DNA from: Rhizobium sp. JAB6
GTDB lineage: Bacteria > Pseudomonadota > Alphaproteobacteria > Rhizobiales > Rhizobiaceae
Assembly: GCF_003024605.1 (NCBI RefSeq)
Contig: NZ_PYJQ01000009.1
Span: 1,178,001-1,242,000 of the forward strand
DNA length: 64,000 nt
Reading direction: 5' to 3'
Shown here: positions 26,661-35,930 of the stretch, in pieces
Position numbering within the stretch: the first letter of the stretch is position 1
Layout: every line of letters starts with the position of its first letter
Position numbers and translations under genes: made by a program
Notes under the pieces: model-generated
The model's input: only the letters and a program-made list of their open reading frames with translations
The model's database searches: none
What the model was told of the DNA's origin: nothing

Positions 26661-27497
26661 ATGCTTTTCGACAGCCATCTCCACATCGTCGACCGCAAGC
26701 GGCTGGCCTATCCCTGGCTGGCGGATGCCGGCGCACTCGATCGCGACAGCTTCTATGAAGACTATGCGCTGGAGGCCAAGCGCCTTGGAATCACCGACAC
26801 GCTGCACATGGAAGTCGATGTCGCCGAAGCGGATATCGAGCGCGAGACCGAATACGTCAAAGATCTGGGCCGCGAGCCTGGCAGCCTGCTGCGCGGCGCC
26901 ATCGCCGCCTGCCGTCCTGAAAGTGCAAACTTTCCTGCATACCTCGAGCGCGCGCTCGCCGACCCTTTCGTCAAAGGCTTCCGCCGCGTGCTGCATGTCG
27001 TGCCGGATGACGTCTCGGAAGGTGTCCTCTTCCGCGAAAATCTGCAGCGGCTCAGCAATACCCGGCTCACCTTCGATCTCTGCGTCCTGCCGCACCAGAT
27101 ATCCAAGGCGATCGCACCCATCGACCTCAACCCCAATGTTCGCTTCATTCTCGATCATTGTGGCGTGCCGGCCGTGAAGGACGGAAGGAGCGAAAGCTGG
27201 TCCTTAGGCGTCAGCGAGGCTGCGAAACGGCCGAATGTCATCGTGAAGATTTCCGGCGTCGTTGCCTATGCCGATCCGGACAACTGGTCGCCGGAAACGC
27301 TGCGCCCGTTCGTCGAACATTGCATCGCAAGCTTCGGCTGGGATCGCGTCATCTGGGGCAGCGATTGGCCGGTCTGCACACTTGGCGGCAGCCTCTCCGC
27401 GTGGGTCGCCGCCACCCATGCCCTGATGCACGGCGTCAGTGCCGACGAACGCAACCGGCTCTATCACCTCAATGCACGGCGACTCTGGTCTCTCTGA
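26661..27497 (+). CDS. Amidohydrolase-family lactonase (L-fuconolactonase-like)
   Basis: A 278-residue TIM-barrel metal hydrolase. The N-terminal metal motif is DSHLHI, with later FILDHCGVP, VIVKISGV and the terminal IWGSDWPV with its conserved Asp. This pattern is the COG3618 lactonase group, which includes L-fucono-1,5-lactonase. The start follows GGGAGGA. It lies 65 bp after the IclR gene. With the SDR it covers two steps of the non-phosphorylated L-fucose route. The exact lactone is inferred. Confidence 0.85.
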   Translation: MLFDSHLHIVDRKRLAYPWLADAGALDRDSFYEDYALEAKRLGITDTLHMEVDVAEADIERETEYVKDLGREPGSLLRGAIAACRPESANFPAYLERALADPFVKGFRRVLHVVPDDVSEGVLFRENLQRLSNTRLTFDLCVLPHQISKAIAPIDLNPNVRFILDHCGVPAVKDGRSESWSLGVSEAAKRPNVIVKISGVVAYADPDNWSPETLRPFVEHCIASFGWDRVIWGSDWPVCTLGGSLSAWVAATHALMHGVSADERNRLYHLNARRLWSL

Positions 27498-27548
27498 GAC
27501 CGGGCGCATTTTTATCAAGGCAATGCCCGCCAGCAGCTCTTTCCTCCA

Positions 27549-27580
27549 ACAAAAAGGGTGCCGCATCCCTGCAGCACCCT
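27549..27580 (-). terminator. Rho-independent terminator of tal
   Basis: AGGGTGC (27555-27561) and GCACCCT (27574-27580) form a stem. On the minus strand it is followed by TTTTTGTTGG. It lies 41 bp after the transaldolase stop. Confidence 0.8.
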
Positions 27581-27621
27581 CTCGAGTCATAGCTCCCTCG
27601 ATGGAGAGAAGCCGGTCACCT

Positions 27622-28587
27622 TCAAGCAGCGGCGAGCTGCAGTTCCTTGCTGACCATGGCCCGCAGCGTGCCGAGATCCTTGGCGAAGGCACGGATGCCT
27701 TCGGAAAGCTTCTCGGTTGCCATCGCGTCTTCGTTCATCATCCAGCGGAAGGTCTTTTCGTCGACGGCGATCTTGCCGGCGGCGCCCTTGTTTTCCGGCG
27801 AGAGCTTGCGCTCCAGCTTGCCTTCGTCCTTGGAAAGTTCGTCGAGCAGGTTCGGGCTGATCGTCAGGCGGTCGCAGCCGGCCAGCGCTTCGATTTCGCC
27901 GGTGTTGCGGAAGGAGGCGCCCATGACGATCGTCTTGATGTCGTTGGACTTGTAGTAGTGATAGATGTCGCGCACGGAGATGACGCCCGGATCTTCCTCA
28001 GCCGTGTAGTCCTTGCCGGTCGACTTCTTGTACCAGTCGAGAATGCGGCCGACGAAGGGCGAGATCAGGAATACCTTGGCGTCGGCGCAGGCAATGGCCT
28101 GGGCCTTGCTGAAGAGCAGCGTCAGATTGCAGTCGATGCCTTCCTTCTGCAGCACTTCGGCGGCACGGATGCCTTCCCAGGTGGAGGCGAGCTTGATCAG
28201 GATGCGATCACGCTCGATGCCGCGCTCCTTGTAGGCAGCGATAATGGCGCGCGCCTTTGCAATCGAAGCTTCGGTGTCGAAGGAAAGATCGGCATCGACC
28301 TCGGTCGAGACACGGCCCGGGACCAGGCCGGAAAGGGCTGCACCGACGGAAATCGCCAGACGGTCGCCGACGGCGGCAGCGATCGCTTCCGACGTGCCGC
28401 CCTGCTTCTTGCCCCAGACCACGGCTTCCTTGATCGCATCGGCGAACATCGGCGTGCCGAGCGCCTTCAGCACGATAGTCGGGTTGGTGGTGCAATCCAC
28501 CGGCTTCAGGCGGGCGACTGCCTCGATATCGCCGGTATCGGCCACGACCGTCGTCATGGCGCGGAGTTGATCAAGCTTGGAAGTCAT
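27622..28587 (-). CDS. tal: Transaldolase
   Basis: The 321-residue cytoplasmic enzyme transfers a dihydroxyacetone unit between sedoheptulose 7-phosphate and glyceraldehyde 3-phosphate in the pentose phosphate pathway. The N-terminal [11 protein letters not shown] segment, the Schiff-base lysine strand ([16 protein letters not shown]) and the [10 protein letters not shown] segment are all present. The start MTSKLDQLR at 28587 is preceded by AAGGATACCTGTT. It is close to a rhizobial sugar regulator but has its own terminator. Confidence 0.95.
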   Translation of the reverse strand: MTSKLDQLRAMTTVVADTGDIEAVARLKPVDCTTNPTIVLKALGTPMFADAIKEAVVWGKKQGGTSEAIAAAVGDRLAISVGAALSGLVPGRVSTEVDADLSFDTEASIAKARAIIAAYKERGIERDRILIKLASTWEGIRAAEVLQKEGIDCNLTLLFSKAQAIACADAKVFLISPFVGRILDWYKKSTGKDYTAEEDPGVISVRDIYHYYKSNDIKTIVMGASFRNTGEIEALAGCDRLTISPNLLDELSKDEGKLERKLSPENKGAAGKIAVDEKTFRWMMNEDAMATEKLSEGIRAFAKDLGTLRAMVSKELQLAAA

Positions 28588-29087
28588 AACAGGTATCCTT
28601 GTTGAATGAAGCCCATAGGGTTGGGAGATGTTGGCGGCAGATCCGGTCTTTTCGTCGGACGGGGCCGAAGGCGTCAGGGGTGCGGCCTTCCTTCTCCTAT
28701 GTGTCGGTAACGGGATAAAAAGCGCGAAAGTTCCATTTCCGGTGAACGGCCGAGCGGTGAAGAAACAACCTTCCGAAAGCAGGCTTTTCACCGGCACCGG
28801 GCGCCCTATATAGCTCCCTGTCCGGTCTGGCACCTGCTCGCAGCAGCACTCGCACATTGTCCTCCTCGATTGGACAAGACCGAATTCCTCACCACTGACT
28901 ATCAGCAATCTCGCACCGAAAAGTCAAGGACATTTGTGCAATTCGATTGACATAAGTTTCATGTCATAGAATATCGGCAGCAGAAGAGCCGATCTCGCCT
29001 GCTCCAGTCCTCCGCCGTCATTCCTTTTCGCATCTCAGGCGGACCATGACGTTAAACGGCGCATGCGACAATCTCGCTGGAGGACCT
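28588..29087. other. Divergent intergenic region between tal and a SorC-type regulator gene
   Basis: This 500-bp stretch holds the promoters of both genes. CCGGTGAA and TTCACCGG form an 8-bp inverted repeat around 28739-28799. Short open frames across it look like chance. Confidence 0.4.
28947..28975 (+). promoter_or_regulatory. Possible promoter of the SorC-type gene
   Basis: TTGACA (28947-28952), a 17-bp spacer and AATATC (28970-28975) point rightward, about 110 bp before the GTG at 29088. Confidence 0.35.
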
Positions 29088-30077
29088 GTGGCCAAACTGA
29101 GACGCGGAACCCACACCGCCTATTCGGAGACCTCGTCCCTGAGGCTTCGCGCCGCCTGGCTTTATTATAACCAGGGCCTGACGCAGAAAGATGTGGCCGA
29201 ACAGCTGGGCATCAGCCGCACCACCGTCATCCGCCTGCTGGATGAGGCCATGCGCCGCGCCGAGGTGCAGATCTGGATCACCGAAGGCATCGACGACTGC
29301 GTTGAATTGGCGATCAAGCTCGAACGTACCTTTGGGCTCGATGAAGCGATCGTCGTTCCCGAGCCGGCCGGCGGCAACGTCAACGCGCAGGCAAAGAGCG
29401 TCGGCCTGGCGCTTGGCCAGTTCCTGACCGAAGCCATCCCCGACAACTATACGATCGGCGTCGGCTGGGGCCGGACGATGACGGCTTCGCTCGCAAGCTT
29501 TCGCCCGACACGCCGGGACAATTGCAAGGTGGTTTCCCTGCTCGGCGGCATCGTCGCCGTCCATCAGACCAATCCGATCGATTATACCTGGCGTCTGGCG
29601 AGTCAGCTGGGTGCCGAATGCTACATGTTCCTGGCGCCGCTTCTCGTCGACTCCGTCGAGACCAAACGCAATCTCATCGAGAAATGCGGGCTGGAGGCCA
29701 TCTACCGCCTGGCGGAGAACCTCGATCTCGCCATCGTCTCCTGTGGTGACATCGGCCCGCAATCGACCTCGTTGTCGGAGGGCTTCATCTCGAAGCGTGA
29801 GCTGGAAGAGTTGATCGAAATGGGCTGCGTCTGCGACACCATGTTCAACTTCCTCGACGCCGACGGCAATTCCGTCGATCATCCGATCAACAAGCGCGTC
29901 ATGTCCGTCGATCTCGATACGCTGAAAAAGGCAAAGCACATCGTCATCTCCTCCGGCGGCGCCCATCGTGCCCAGGCGATCAGCGCCACCATCAAGCGCA
30001 TCGGCTGCAATACGTTGATCACGGATGAAAGTGCCGCCAAGGCACTGCTGCGGATGAGTATAGCGAAGGCGGCTTGA
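29088..30077 (+). CDS. SorC/DeoR-type sugar-binding transcriptional regulator
   Basis: A 329-residue protein with an N-terminal HTH (LTQKDVAEQLGISRTTVIRLLDEA, truncated here to family pattern, near residues 31-53) and a sugar-binding domain of the SorC type (GVGWGRTMTASLA and VVSLLGGIVAVHQ segments, later ISSGGAHRAQAI). GTG 29088 is preferred because GGAGG lies five bases before it; ATG 29046 is an alternative. It is adjacent to and divergent from tal, so it may respond to a phosphorylated sugar. The effector is unknown. Confidence 0.85.
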   Translation: MAKLRRGTHTAYSETSSLRLRAAWLYYNQGLTQKDVAEQLGISRTTVIRLLDEAMRRAEVQIWITEGIDDCVELAIKLERTFGLDEAIVVPEPAGGNVNAQAKSVGLALGQFLTEAIPDNYTIGVGWGRTMTASLASFRPTRRDNCKVVSLLGGIVAVHQTNPIDYTWRLASQLGAECYMFLAPLLVDSVETKRNLIEKCGLEAIYRLAENLDLAIVSCGDIGPQSTSLSEGFISKRELEELIEMGCVCDTMFNFLDADGNSVDHPINKRVMSVDLDTLKKAKHIVISSGGAHRAQAISATIKRIGCNTLITDESAAKALLRMSIAKAA

Positions 30078-30120
30078 GAGCGCTTCGGCCGTCAGCTCCG
30101 AGTGCTTGGAAAGTGCACAC

Positions 30121-30164
30121 CCCCTCTGTCACGAGGGGGAGATGTCCCGACAGGGACAGAGGGG
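30121..30164. repeat. Intergenic palindromic element
   Basis: CCCCTCTGTC (30121-30130) and GACAGAGGGG (30155-30164) form perfect 10-bp arms around a GGGGGAGATGTCCC core. It lies between the convergent SorC-type and ada-like genes and may serve as a bidirectional 3' end. Confidence 0.65.
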
Positions 30165-30206
30165 TATCAGAGGCTCAGCAATCGCAGAACTTTCGAATAG
30201 CTCACC

Positions 30207-31079
30207 TCAAGCATCCCCCGCTTCCCACCCTAGCATCGCCCGCTTGCGCGTCAGCCCCCAATGATACCCCGTCAGCTGCCCATTCTTGCCGAGCGCACGG
30301 TGGCAGGGCACCACGAAAGAGATCGGGTTGCGGCCAACAGCCGCCCCGACGGCCCGCATTGCCGTCGGCTGGCCGATATCTCTTGCGATGTCGGAATAGG
30401 TCACTGCGCGGCCCATCGGGATCTTCAACAGGCTCTCCCAGACGCGAAGCTGGAAATCCGAGCCGATCAGCACAACGCGCAGCGGCTGGTCGCTCGACCA
30501 GTTCGAACGCTCGAAGATGCGCGCCGCGTAAGGTGCCGTCGCACGCGGATCCTCGATGAACTCGGCATTCGGCCAGCGGCAGGTCATGTCGGCCAGGCAC
30601 GCCTTTTCATTGCCAGGATCGCTGAAGGCAAGGCCGGCAAGGCCACGGTCGGTGACCATGATCAAGGCGAGGCCGAAGGGGGAGATATGAAAAGCATAGC
30701 GCATCACCAGACCGCTGCCCCTCGCCTTCCATTCGCCCGGAGACATTGCCTCATGCGTGACGAAGAGATCATGCAGACGGCTGGGTCCGGACAAGCCGAC
30801 CTCGAAAGAGGTCTCCAGCAGCGGCAGATCTTCCTTCCGCAGGAGACGCTTGGCATGATCGAGCGTGACGGCCTGAAGGAACGCCTTGGGCGACAGCCCG
30901 GCCCAGCGCGTGAACGTCTTCTGCAATTGCGTCGGCGACTGGCCGAGCCTTTCGGCCAGCATCTCCAAGGACGGCTGATCGCGATATTCCTCGGTGATGA
31001 GCTCGATGACCTCCCGCACGGTGTCATAATCCTGACCTTCCGGGGTGATGTCTTTCTTCAGCTGTGCAATGGCATTCAT
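30207..31079 (-). CDS. ada: Ada-like AraC/O6-methylguanine-DNA methyltransferase fusion
   Basis: The 290-residue protein joins an AraC-type DNA-binding domain (about residues 20-125) to a C-terminal MGMT domain with the active-site motif VVPCHRALG (Cys259, His260). It repairs O6-methylguanine by taking the methyl group onto Cys259. The N-terminal phosphotriester-repair zinc domain of E. coli Ada, with its four Cys ligands, is absent, so methyl-activated induction through that domain is not expected. The start MNAIAQLKK at 31079 follows GGAGAAAGATC. Confidence 0.9.
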   Translation of the reverse strand: MNAIAQLKKDITPEGQDYDTVREVIELITEEYRDQPSLEMLAERLGQSPTQLQKTFTRWAGLSPKAFLQAVTLDHAKRLLRKEDLPLLETSFEVGLSGPSRLHDLFVTHEAMSPGEWKARGSGLVMRYAFHISPFGLALIMVTDRGLAGLAFSDPGNEKACLADMTCRWPNAEFIEDPRATAPYAARIFERSNWSSDQPLRVVLIGSDFQLRVWESLLKIPMGRAVTYSDIARDIGQPTAMRAVGAAVGRNPISFVVPCHRALGKNGQLTGYHWGLTRKRAMLGWEAGDA

Positions 31080-31190
31080 GATCTTTCTCCTTGAAAAGGA
31101 GAAAACCACGGCAAGAGGGCTAAAACCACCCGTTTCTTGCGCAAGTGGTCTCTCTGCAAAAATGTGATATCGCCGCTCTGGGAAGGCCGT

Positions 31191-31694
31191 TCATATCCGT
31201 TGCGTCACGGTCGCCAATGCCCGCTTGAAGGCCTTGGCAAAGCTCTCGCGATCCTCCGGATTAAGGAAGGAGCCGACATCGGTGTCGTGATTTCTGTCGC
31301 GGACATGCATCGACACGACGCCGATCTCGCTGTGGCGGCGAACGAGGAAACGCGTCCAGAACGGGTTGAAATCATGCTCCACCATGCGGCCAGTCGGCGA
31401 GAACTTGCGAATGGATACATTGGTGCGAGATACCGTCACCTCTTCGCGCACGCGCCCCGAGCGATAATTCAGCCAGAAGGCGCCATAGAGCAGGAAGAAA
31501 TCCGCGCCGAAGAAAATGCCGATCGGCCAGGCGCCGCGCGTGACGAAGAGAATGCTGTAGAAGAGGCAGAAGATGCCCGCCAAGGCCAGCATGACCCTGA
31601 ACCCCTTTCGCGGCAGCGAGCGATGGGGAAACAATTCGGCGGCGAAAACCGGCCTGGCGCCGTCTGCGGCCGTATCGGCGTTGCGTTTCGTCAT
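31191..31694 (-). CDS. DUF2244 membrane protein
   Basis: A 167-residue protein with two transmembrane helices (VMLALAGIFCLFYSILFV and IGIFFGADFFLLYGAFWL) and a C-terminal cytoplasmic domain (VTVSRTNVSIRKFSPTG onward), as in the DUF2244 family. Its function is unknown. The start is ATG 31694; 22 bp separate it from the divergent nth start. The pairing of DUF2244 with nth is commonly seen in alphaproteobacteria, as far as I recall. Confidence 0.85.
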   Translation of the reverse strand: MTKRNADTAADGARPVFAAELFPHRSLPRKGFRVMLALAGIFCLFYSILFVTRGAWPIGIFFGADFFLLYGAFWLNYRSGRVREEVTVSRTNVSIRKFSPTGRMVEHDFNPFWTRFLVRRHSEIGVVSMHVRDRNHDTDVGSFLNPEDRESFAKAFKRALATVTQRI

Positions 31695-31716
31695 AGGACT
31701 TGAGTATAGGTCGTTT

Positions 31717-32496
31717 ATGGCAAATCCAAAGATCAAATCCAGCGCCCAAACCGTGAAAAAGTCAAATGCGACCGCAGGCCGCAAGCCCGCGGGAAAGAGC
31801 CTATATTCCAAGGCGGATCTGGAAGAGATCTTCCGGCGCTTCTCCGTCCAGCGGCCGGAACCCAAGGGCGAGCTGGAGCACGTCAATCCCTTTACGCTGG
31901 TCGTTGCCGTGGCGCTTTCGGCGCAGGCGACCGATGCCGGCGTCAACAAGGCGACGCGCGCCCTCTTCGCCGTCGCCGATACCCCGCAGAAGATGCTCGA
32001 TCTCGGCGAGGAACGCATCCGCGGATATATCAAGACGATCGGCCTTTACCGCAACAAGGCGAAGAACGTCATGGCTTTGTCGGAAAAGCTGATGACGGAT
32101 TTCGGCGGCGAGGTGCCGCGCACCCGCGAAGAGTTGATGACCCTGCCCGGCGTCGGCCGCAAGACCGCGAATGTCGTGCTTTCCATGGCCTTCGGCCAGG
32201 CGACGATGGCCGTCGACACGCATATTTTCCGCATCGCCAACCGGCTGTTGCTGGCTCCCGGGAAAACGCCCGACGAAGTCGAGCAGCGGCTGATGAAGAT
32301 CATCCCCGATCAGTATCTCTATCATGCGCACCATTGGTTGATCCTGCATGGCCGCTATGTCTGCAAGGCGCGCAAGCCGGAATGCGAACGCTGCGTCATT
32401 GCCGACCTCTGTCGCTCGCCGGAAAAAACCTGTGACATACCCGCTCCCCTGATCGAACTCCCGCCTCAGGTCATCGGAGCGGAAGCCGCAGGCTAA
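31717..32496 (+). CDS. nth: Endonuclease III
   Basis: Base-excision repair DNA glycosylase/AP lyase of 259 residues that removes oxidised pyrimidines. The HhH motif LPGVGRKTANVV contains the catalytic Lys149, and Asp167 sits in VDTHIFRI. A C-X6-C-X2-C-X5-C cluster (Cys216, 223, 226, 232) binds the [4Fe-4S]. The start MANPKIKSS at 31717 is the first one after the divergent gene; an open frame continues upstream. The stop overlaps the convergent EI24 gene by four bases. Confidence 0.95.
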   Translation: MANPKIKSSAQTVKKSNATAGRKPAGKSLYSKADLEEIFRRFSVQRPEPKGELEHVNPFTLVVAVALSAQATDAGVNKATRALFAVADTPQKMLDLGEERIRGYIKTIGLYRNKAKNVMALSEKLMTDFGGEVPRTREELMTLPGVGRKTANVVLSMAFGQATMAVDTHIFRIANRLLLAPGKTPDEVEQRLMKIIPDQYLYHAHHWLILHGRYVCKARKPECERCVIADLCRSPEKTCDIPAPLIELPPQVIGAEAAG

Positions 32497-33215
32497 GCCT
32501 GTCTTGACCGCAGGCTCGTCTCCCTGTGCGAGATCAGCTTGTGCAGATGCACCATCATGCCGGCAGCAAAGAGCGGCGTCAGCAGGTTGATCAGCGGGAT
32601 GGCCAGAAAGGCGGCAATCACCAGGCCGGCCAGAAAGACCGTGAAACCGTGCTTGACGCGGAATTCCCGCGCCTCGTCCGGCGGACGGAAGCGCATGGCG
32701 GCGAATTCGAAGAATTCCCTACCGAGCAGATAGCCGTTCACCAGGAAGAAGGCGACGAGATTGACGCCCGGAATGAACAGCAGAAACAGCGCCACGATAT
32801 TACCCACAATGACGACCCCGAGAAAGCGCAGGGAACTCTTCATCGCCGCGACGACGGGCATTGCGGCTCCCGGCGCATCGTTCGGATAATCGCGTCTTTC
32901 CACCACTTCGGCGACATCGTCGAGAAATAGGCCTGCAATCAGCGCCGTGACCGGTGAAATCAGCAGCGCCATCGCCAATGCCAATGCAATGCCCGCGAAG
33001 ATGGCAAGAAACAATGAGAGCCAGCCGCCCCAATCCGAAGTGGAAGGCATGAAGCCCTGCAGCCAGGGCAATACGAAGGAATTGAAAGCGCCGCGCAGGA
33101 CGAACCAGAGCACGAGAAGCGCCAGCAATGTAAGGCCGAGAACCTTCCAGAAAACCTTGCGCGTCTCGGGCGCAAAAAGATTTTCGAAAGCGCGGCGGGC
33201 AGCAAGGCCAATCAT
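32493..33215 (-). CDS. EI24/CysZ-like membrane protein
   Basis: A 240-residue integral membrane protein with about five helices and the family pattern VVERRDYPNDAPG in the cytoplasmic loop plus FLVNGYLLGREFFEFAAMR. CysZ proteins conduct sulfate; this distant homologue may do so, but it lies away from cysteine genes. The ATG at 33215 follows CGAGAGATAGAACG. Its 3' end overlaps nth by four bases. Confidence 0.8.
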   Translation of the reverse strand: MIGLAARRAFENLFAPETRKVFWKVLGLTLLALLVLWFVLRGAFNSFVLPWLQGFMPSTSDWGGWLSLFLAIFAGIALALAMALLISPVTALIAGLFLDDVAEVVERRDYPNDAPGAAMPVVAAMKSSLRFLGVVIVGNIVALFLLFIPGVNLVAFFLVNGYLLGREFFEFAAMRFRPPDEAREFRVKHGFTVFLAGLVIAAFLAIPLINLLTPLFAAGMMVHLHKLISHRETSLRSRQA

Positions 33216-33424
33216 TCGTTCTATCTCTCGTGGTGGCAGCTGAACACGTAAGAAGCGGTTGTAGCGATATCAATATCCCGCAAAGATATATGATTATGAC
33301 AATTAAAAATTTGAATTATTGTAATACATTTTGCACTAATATATTCTGTAGGCCACATTAAGAATAACAACCGCAACAAGAACGGCGCCCGGATCGGAAT
33401 TGAATAGCCAATGGGGCGTAGAAA

Positions 33425-34321
33425 TTGGCGCGACACAACATCGAAAAGACCACCAAAGAGGCGCAAATTTTGGAAGACCTTAGCCAGAAACTTAGACAAT
33501 ATATAAAGATCGGCACTCCGGCCGAACGAAGAATTGCTAAGTATTTCTCCGAGCATTTGAACGAACTACCGTTCGAGACAGCCTCCTCCGTCGCCGACAG
33601 GCTGGAATTGAGCCCGATGACGGTAGGTCGGTTTCTGCGGTCGCTCGGCTATCATGGTCTGGACGGCATAAAGGTTCACCTCAAGGAAAATGCACCCAGC
33701 GTCACCTCGCAATTGCCCAATATCCTGGAACAGTTGCAGAAGGATGCGAGCGAAGGGCACCCGCTTGCAACGCAGATTGCCGAGCTGGTCGAGATGCTGC
33801 AGCATATCTACAAGCTCGCCGGCCAGCCGCAATGGCGCGACGCGGTTTCGACAATTCTGTCCTCCGGAAATGTCTTCGTCACCTCACACCCCAATCTCGC
33901 CGGGATCGGTCGCTATTTCCGCGATCGCCTCATCTTTGCCCGCGATCAGGTGCTCTTCCTCGACGGCGCCAATGGCAGCTATATCGAGCTGTTCGGCAAG
34001 CCCGCCGAGGACGGACTGCTCGTTATCATCGACTCCCCGAGCTTCGTCGCGTCACGGCTTCTGGCTCGCTCGGCTCGTCGGGCAGGCTACAAGGTATTGC
34101 TGGTGACAGGCCAATTCACGGAATGGGCGCATGAATTCTCAAACATCACGCTGTCCTTGCCGCCGCAGCACGCCAACAGCCGCGAAAATCTTTCAGCCAT
34201 AATGGCGCTGCTGGAATATCTGGCAACTTCGGTTGCTCAGGCAGTGGGTGAAACGGCGGAAACAAGAGCGCGCCGTATAGAAGAGCTTCGGGGCATGTTC
34301 GCCCAGGCACCGCTCCGGTAA
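33425..34321 (+). CDS. MurR/RpiR-family regulator
   Basis: The 298-residue protein has an N-terminal HTH-6 domain (LPFETASSVADRLELSPMTV and GRFLRSLGYHGLDG, about residues 43-78) and a C-terminal SIS sugar-phosphate-binding domain (about 125-255). The start is a TTG at 33425; no ATG or GTG occurs before the HTH. GGGGCG lies seven bases upstream. An A/T-rich promoter region (33290-33370) precedes it. It converges on the FGGY kinase gene (5-bp gap) at the far end of the polyol operon and may sense the kinase product. Confidence 0.88.
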   Translation: MARHNIEKTTKEAQILEDLSQKLRQYIKIGTPAERRIAKYFSEHLNELPFETASSVADRLELSPMTVGRFLRSLGYHGLDGIKVHLKENAPSVTSQLPNILEQLQKDASEGHPLATQIAELVEMLQHIYKLAGQPQWRDAVSTILSSGNVFVTSHPNLAGIGRYFRDRLIFARDQVLFLDGANGSYIELFGKPAEDGLLVIIDSPSFVASRLLARSARRAGYKVLLVTGQFTEWAHEFSNITLSLPPQHANSRENLSAIMALLEYLATSVAQAVGETAETRARRIEELRGMFAQAPLR

Positions 34322-34326
34322 ACTGC

Positions 34327-35910
34327 CTATTCCATGGCGTCCAGCTCCGCGCGGTGGCGATACATGGCGAGGAAACGCCGGTAGTCGCGATCGTAGTGCT
34401 TCCTCTTTTCGGCATTCGGCAGCCGCTCATGACCGCCCGGATACATGGCGACGCCGGCAACTCCGAGACTTTCATGAATCCCGCAGGAGACGGAGGCAGC
34501 AATTGCCGTGCCCAGGAGCACCGTCTCGTTCATCTTCGGGATCACGACCTTGCAGCCGGTCACGTCGGAATAAAGCTCCATCAGCACCGAATTCTTTACA
34601 TGGCCGCCGGCGACATGCAGCGTGTCGGGCACGTAGCCGTAATCGCGCATCCGATCCAGGATATGGCGAATGCCGAGCGCAATGCCGACGCTGGTGCGCC
34701 AGTACAGTCGGCAAAGGCCATCGAAGGAGGCGTCCAACGTCATGCCGCTGATGACACCCAGCGCATGTGGATCGGCAAGCGGCGAGCGATTGCCGTGAAA
34801 ATCGGGCAGCACATGGATACGCCCGCCAAGGGTATCGCCCTCCTCCAGCCGCAATTCCGCGATCCGCCGGACGATCCGGTCGTGCAAAGCCGCTGTCGGC
34901 GGCCCGCCGGCCGCATGCATGCTGACGATATGGTCGAGCAGCGCGCCCGTGGCCGACTGCCCGGCCTCGGCAAGCCACATGCCTGGAAAGACAGCTTCAT
35001 AATAAGGCCCCCACATGCCGGTGCTGCGCTTGCGCTCACGCGCAAAGGAAACCACGCAGCTCGAGGTTCCGGCGATCAATGCCAGTTGATGCTCCAGCAT
35101 GTCGGCGTCGCCGGCATGGGCTGCAAGCGCGCCAAGCGCGCCCGCATAGGCATCGATCAAGCCCGCGCCGACATGGCATTCACGGTCGAGACCCAGCGCT
35201 TGCGCCGCTTCGGCCGTCAGCGTGCCGATGGACCGGCCGACGGCGACGCTCTCGTCGGGCAGGCTGCCGCGCTCGCGCAGATCGCCAAGGCCGATCACAT
35301 TGAGAAAATCGGCCTGCCAGCCGGGTTCGCGATGCGCGAGATAGTTCCATTTCGCCACCAGCGTCGACCGCGACCGCGCAAGCGAACCGGTGGCCTTCCA
35401 CGTCATGAAATCGGCAAGGTCGAAAAAGTAGCCGGCCTGCGCCCAGCTTTCCGGCAGGTTTTCCTTCACCCACATCAGCTTCGGCATTTCCATTTCGGGC
35501 GACATGAACTCGCCGGAATATTCGAGCACCGCATGCCGCGTCGCCGTACAGTAATCCGCCTCGGCCAGCGCCCGATGATCGAGCCAGACAATGGTGTCGA
35601 ACCGCTTCTCGCCGCCGGTGGACACGGTGAGCTGACGACCATCCCGGTCGCGCACGACCAGCGAACAGGTCGCATCGAAGCCGATCGCGCCAACGACGGA
35701 GGAATCGACGCCTGCAGCCTTCATCGCGGCGCGAACGGCGATGCAGACGGCAGCCCATATGTCTTCGGAATCATGCTCGGCATGGTTCTCACGCGGGCGA
35801 TTCATCAGGATCGGATGTTCGCTTTTGCCCAGCAGTGAGCCGCCCGCCGTGAAGACACCGGCGCGCGCGCTGCCTGTGCCGATATCGACCGCAACCACGT
35901 GATCACGCAT
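34327..35910 (-). CDS. FGGY-family pentulose kinase (D-ribulokinase-like)
   Basis: The 527-residue sugar kinase opens with DIGTGSARAGVF (phosphate motif). It later has the GFDATCSLVVRDRDG strand, the catalytic-Asp region VGAGLIDAYAGALGA and the C-terminal VAGGHVKNSVLMELYSD. Length and motifs match the FGGY-pentulose kinase subgroup, whose members phosphorylate D-ribulose. It is the last gene of the polyol series, 20 bp after the HAD phosphatase gene. The ketose made by the MtlK enzyme is the probable substrate. Confidence 0.88.
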   Translation of the reverse strand: MRDHVVAVDIGTGSARAGVFTAGGSLLGKSEHPILMNRPRENHAEHDSEDIWAAVCIAVRAAMKAAGVDSSVVGAIGFDATCSLVVRDRDGRQLTVSTGGEKRFDTIVWLDHRALAEADYCTATRHAVLEYSGEFMSPEMEMPKLMWVKENLPESWAQAGYFFDLADFMTWKATGSLARSRSTLVAKWNYLAHREPGWQADFLNVIGLGDLRERGSLPDESVAVGRSIGTLTAEAAQALGLDRECHVGAGLIDAYAGALGALAAHAGDADMLEHQLALIAGTSSCVVSFARERKRSTGMWGPYYEAVFPGMWLAEAGQSATGALLDHIVSMHAAGGPPTAALHDRIVRRIAELRLEEGDTLGGRIHVLPDFHGNRSPLADPHALGVISGMTLDASFDGLCRLYWRTSVGIALGIRHILDRMRDYGYVPDTLHVAGGHVKNSVLMELYSDVTGCKVVIPKMNETVLLGTAIAASVSCGIHESLGVAGVAMYPGGHERLPNAEKRKHYDRDYRRFLAMYRHRAELDAME

Positions 35911-35930
35911 GCAAAAGAGGTCCCGCCCAC

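Noticed and set aside
28628..28813. Plus-strand 61-residue frame in the tal control region
   Set aside because: GGGAG lies before it, but composition and lack of any motif look like chance.
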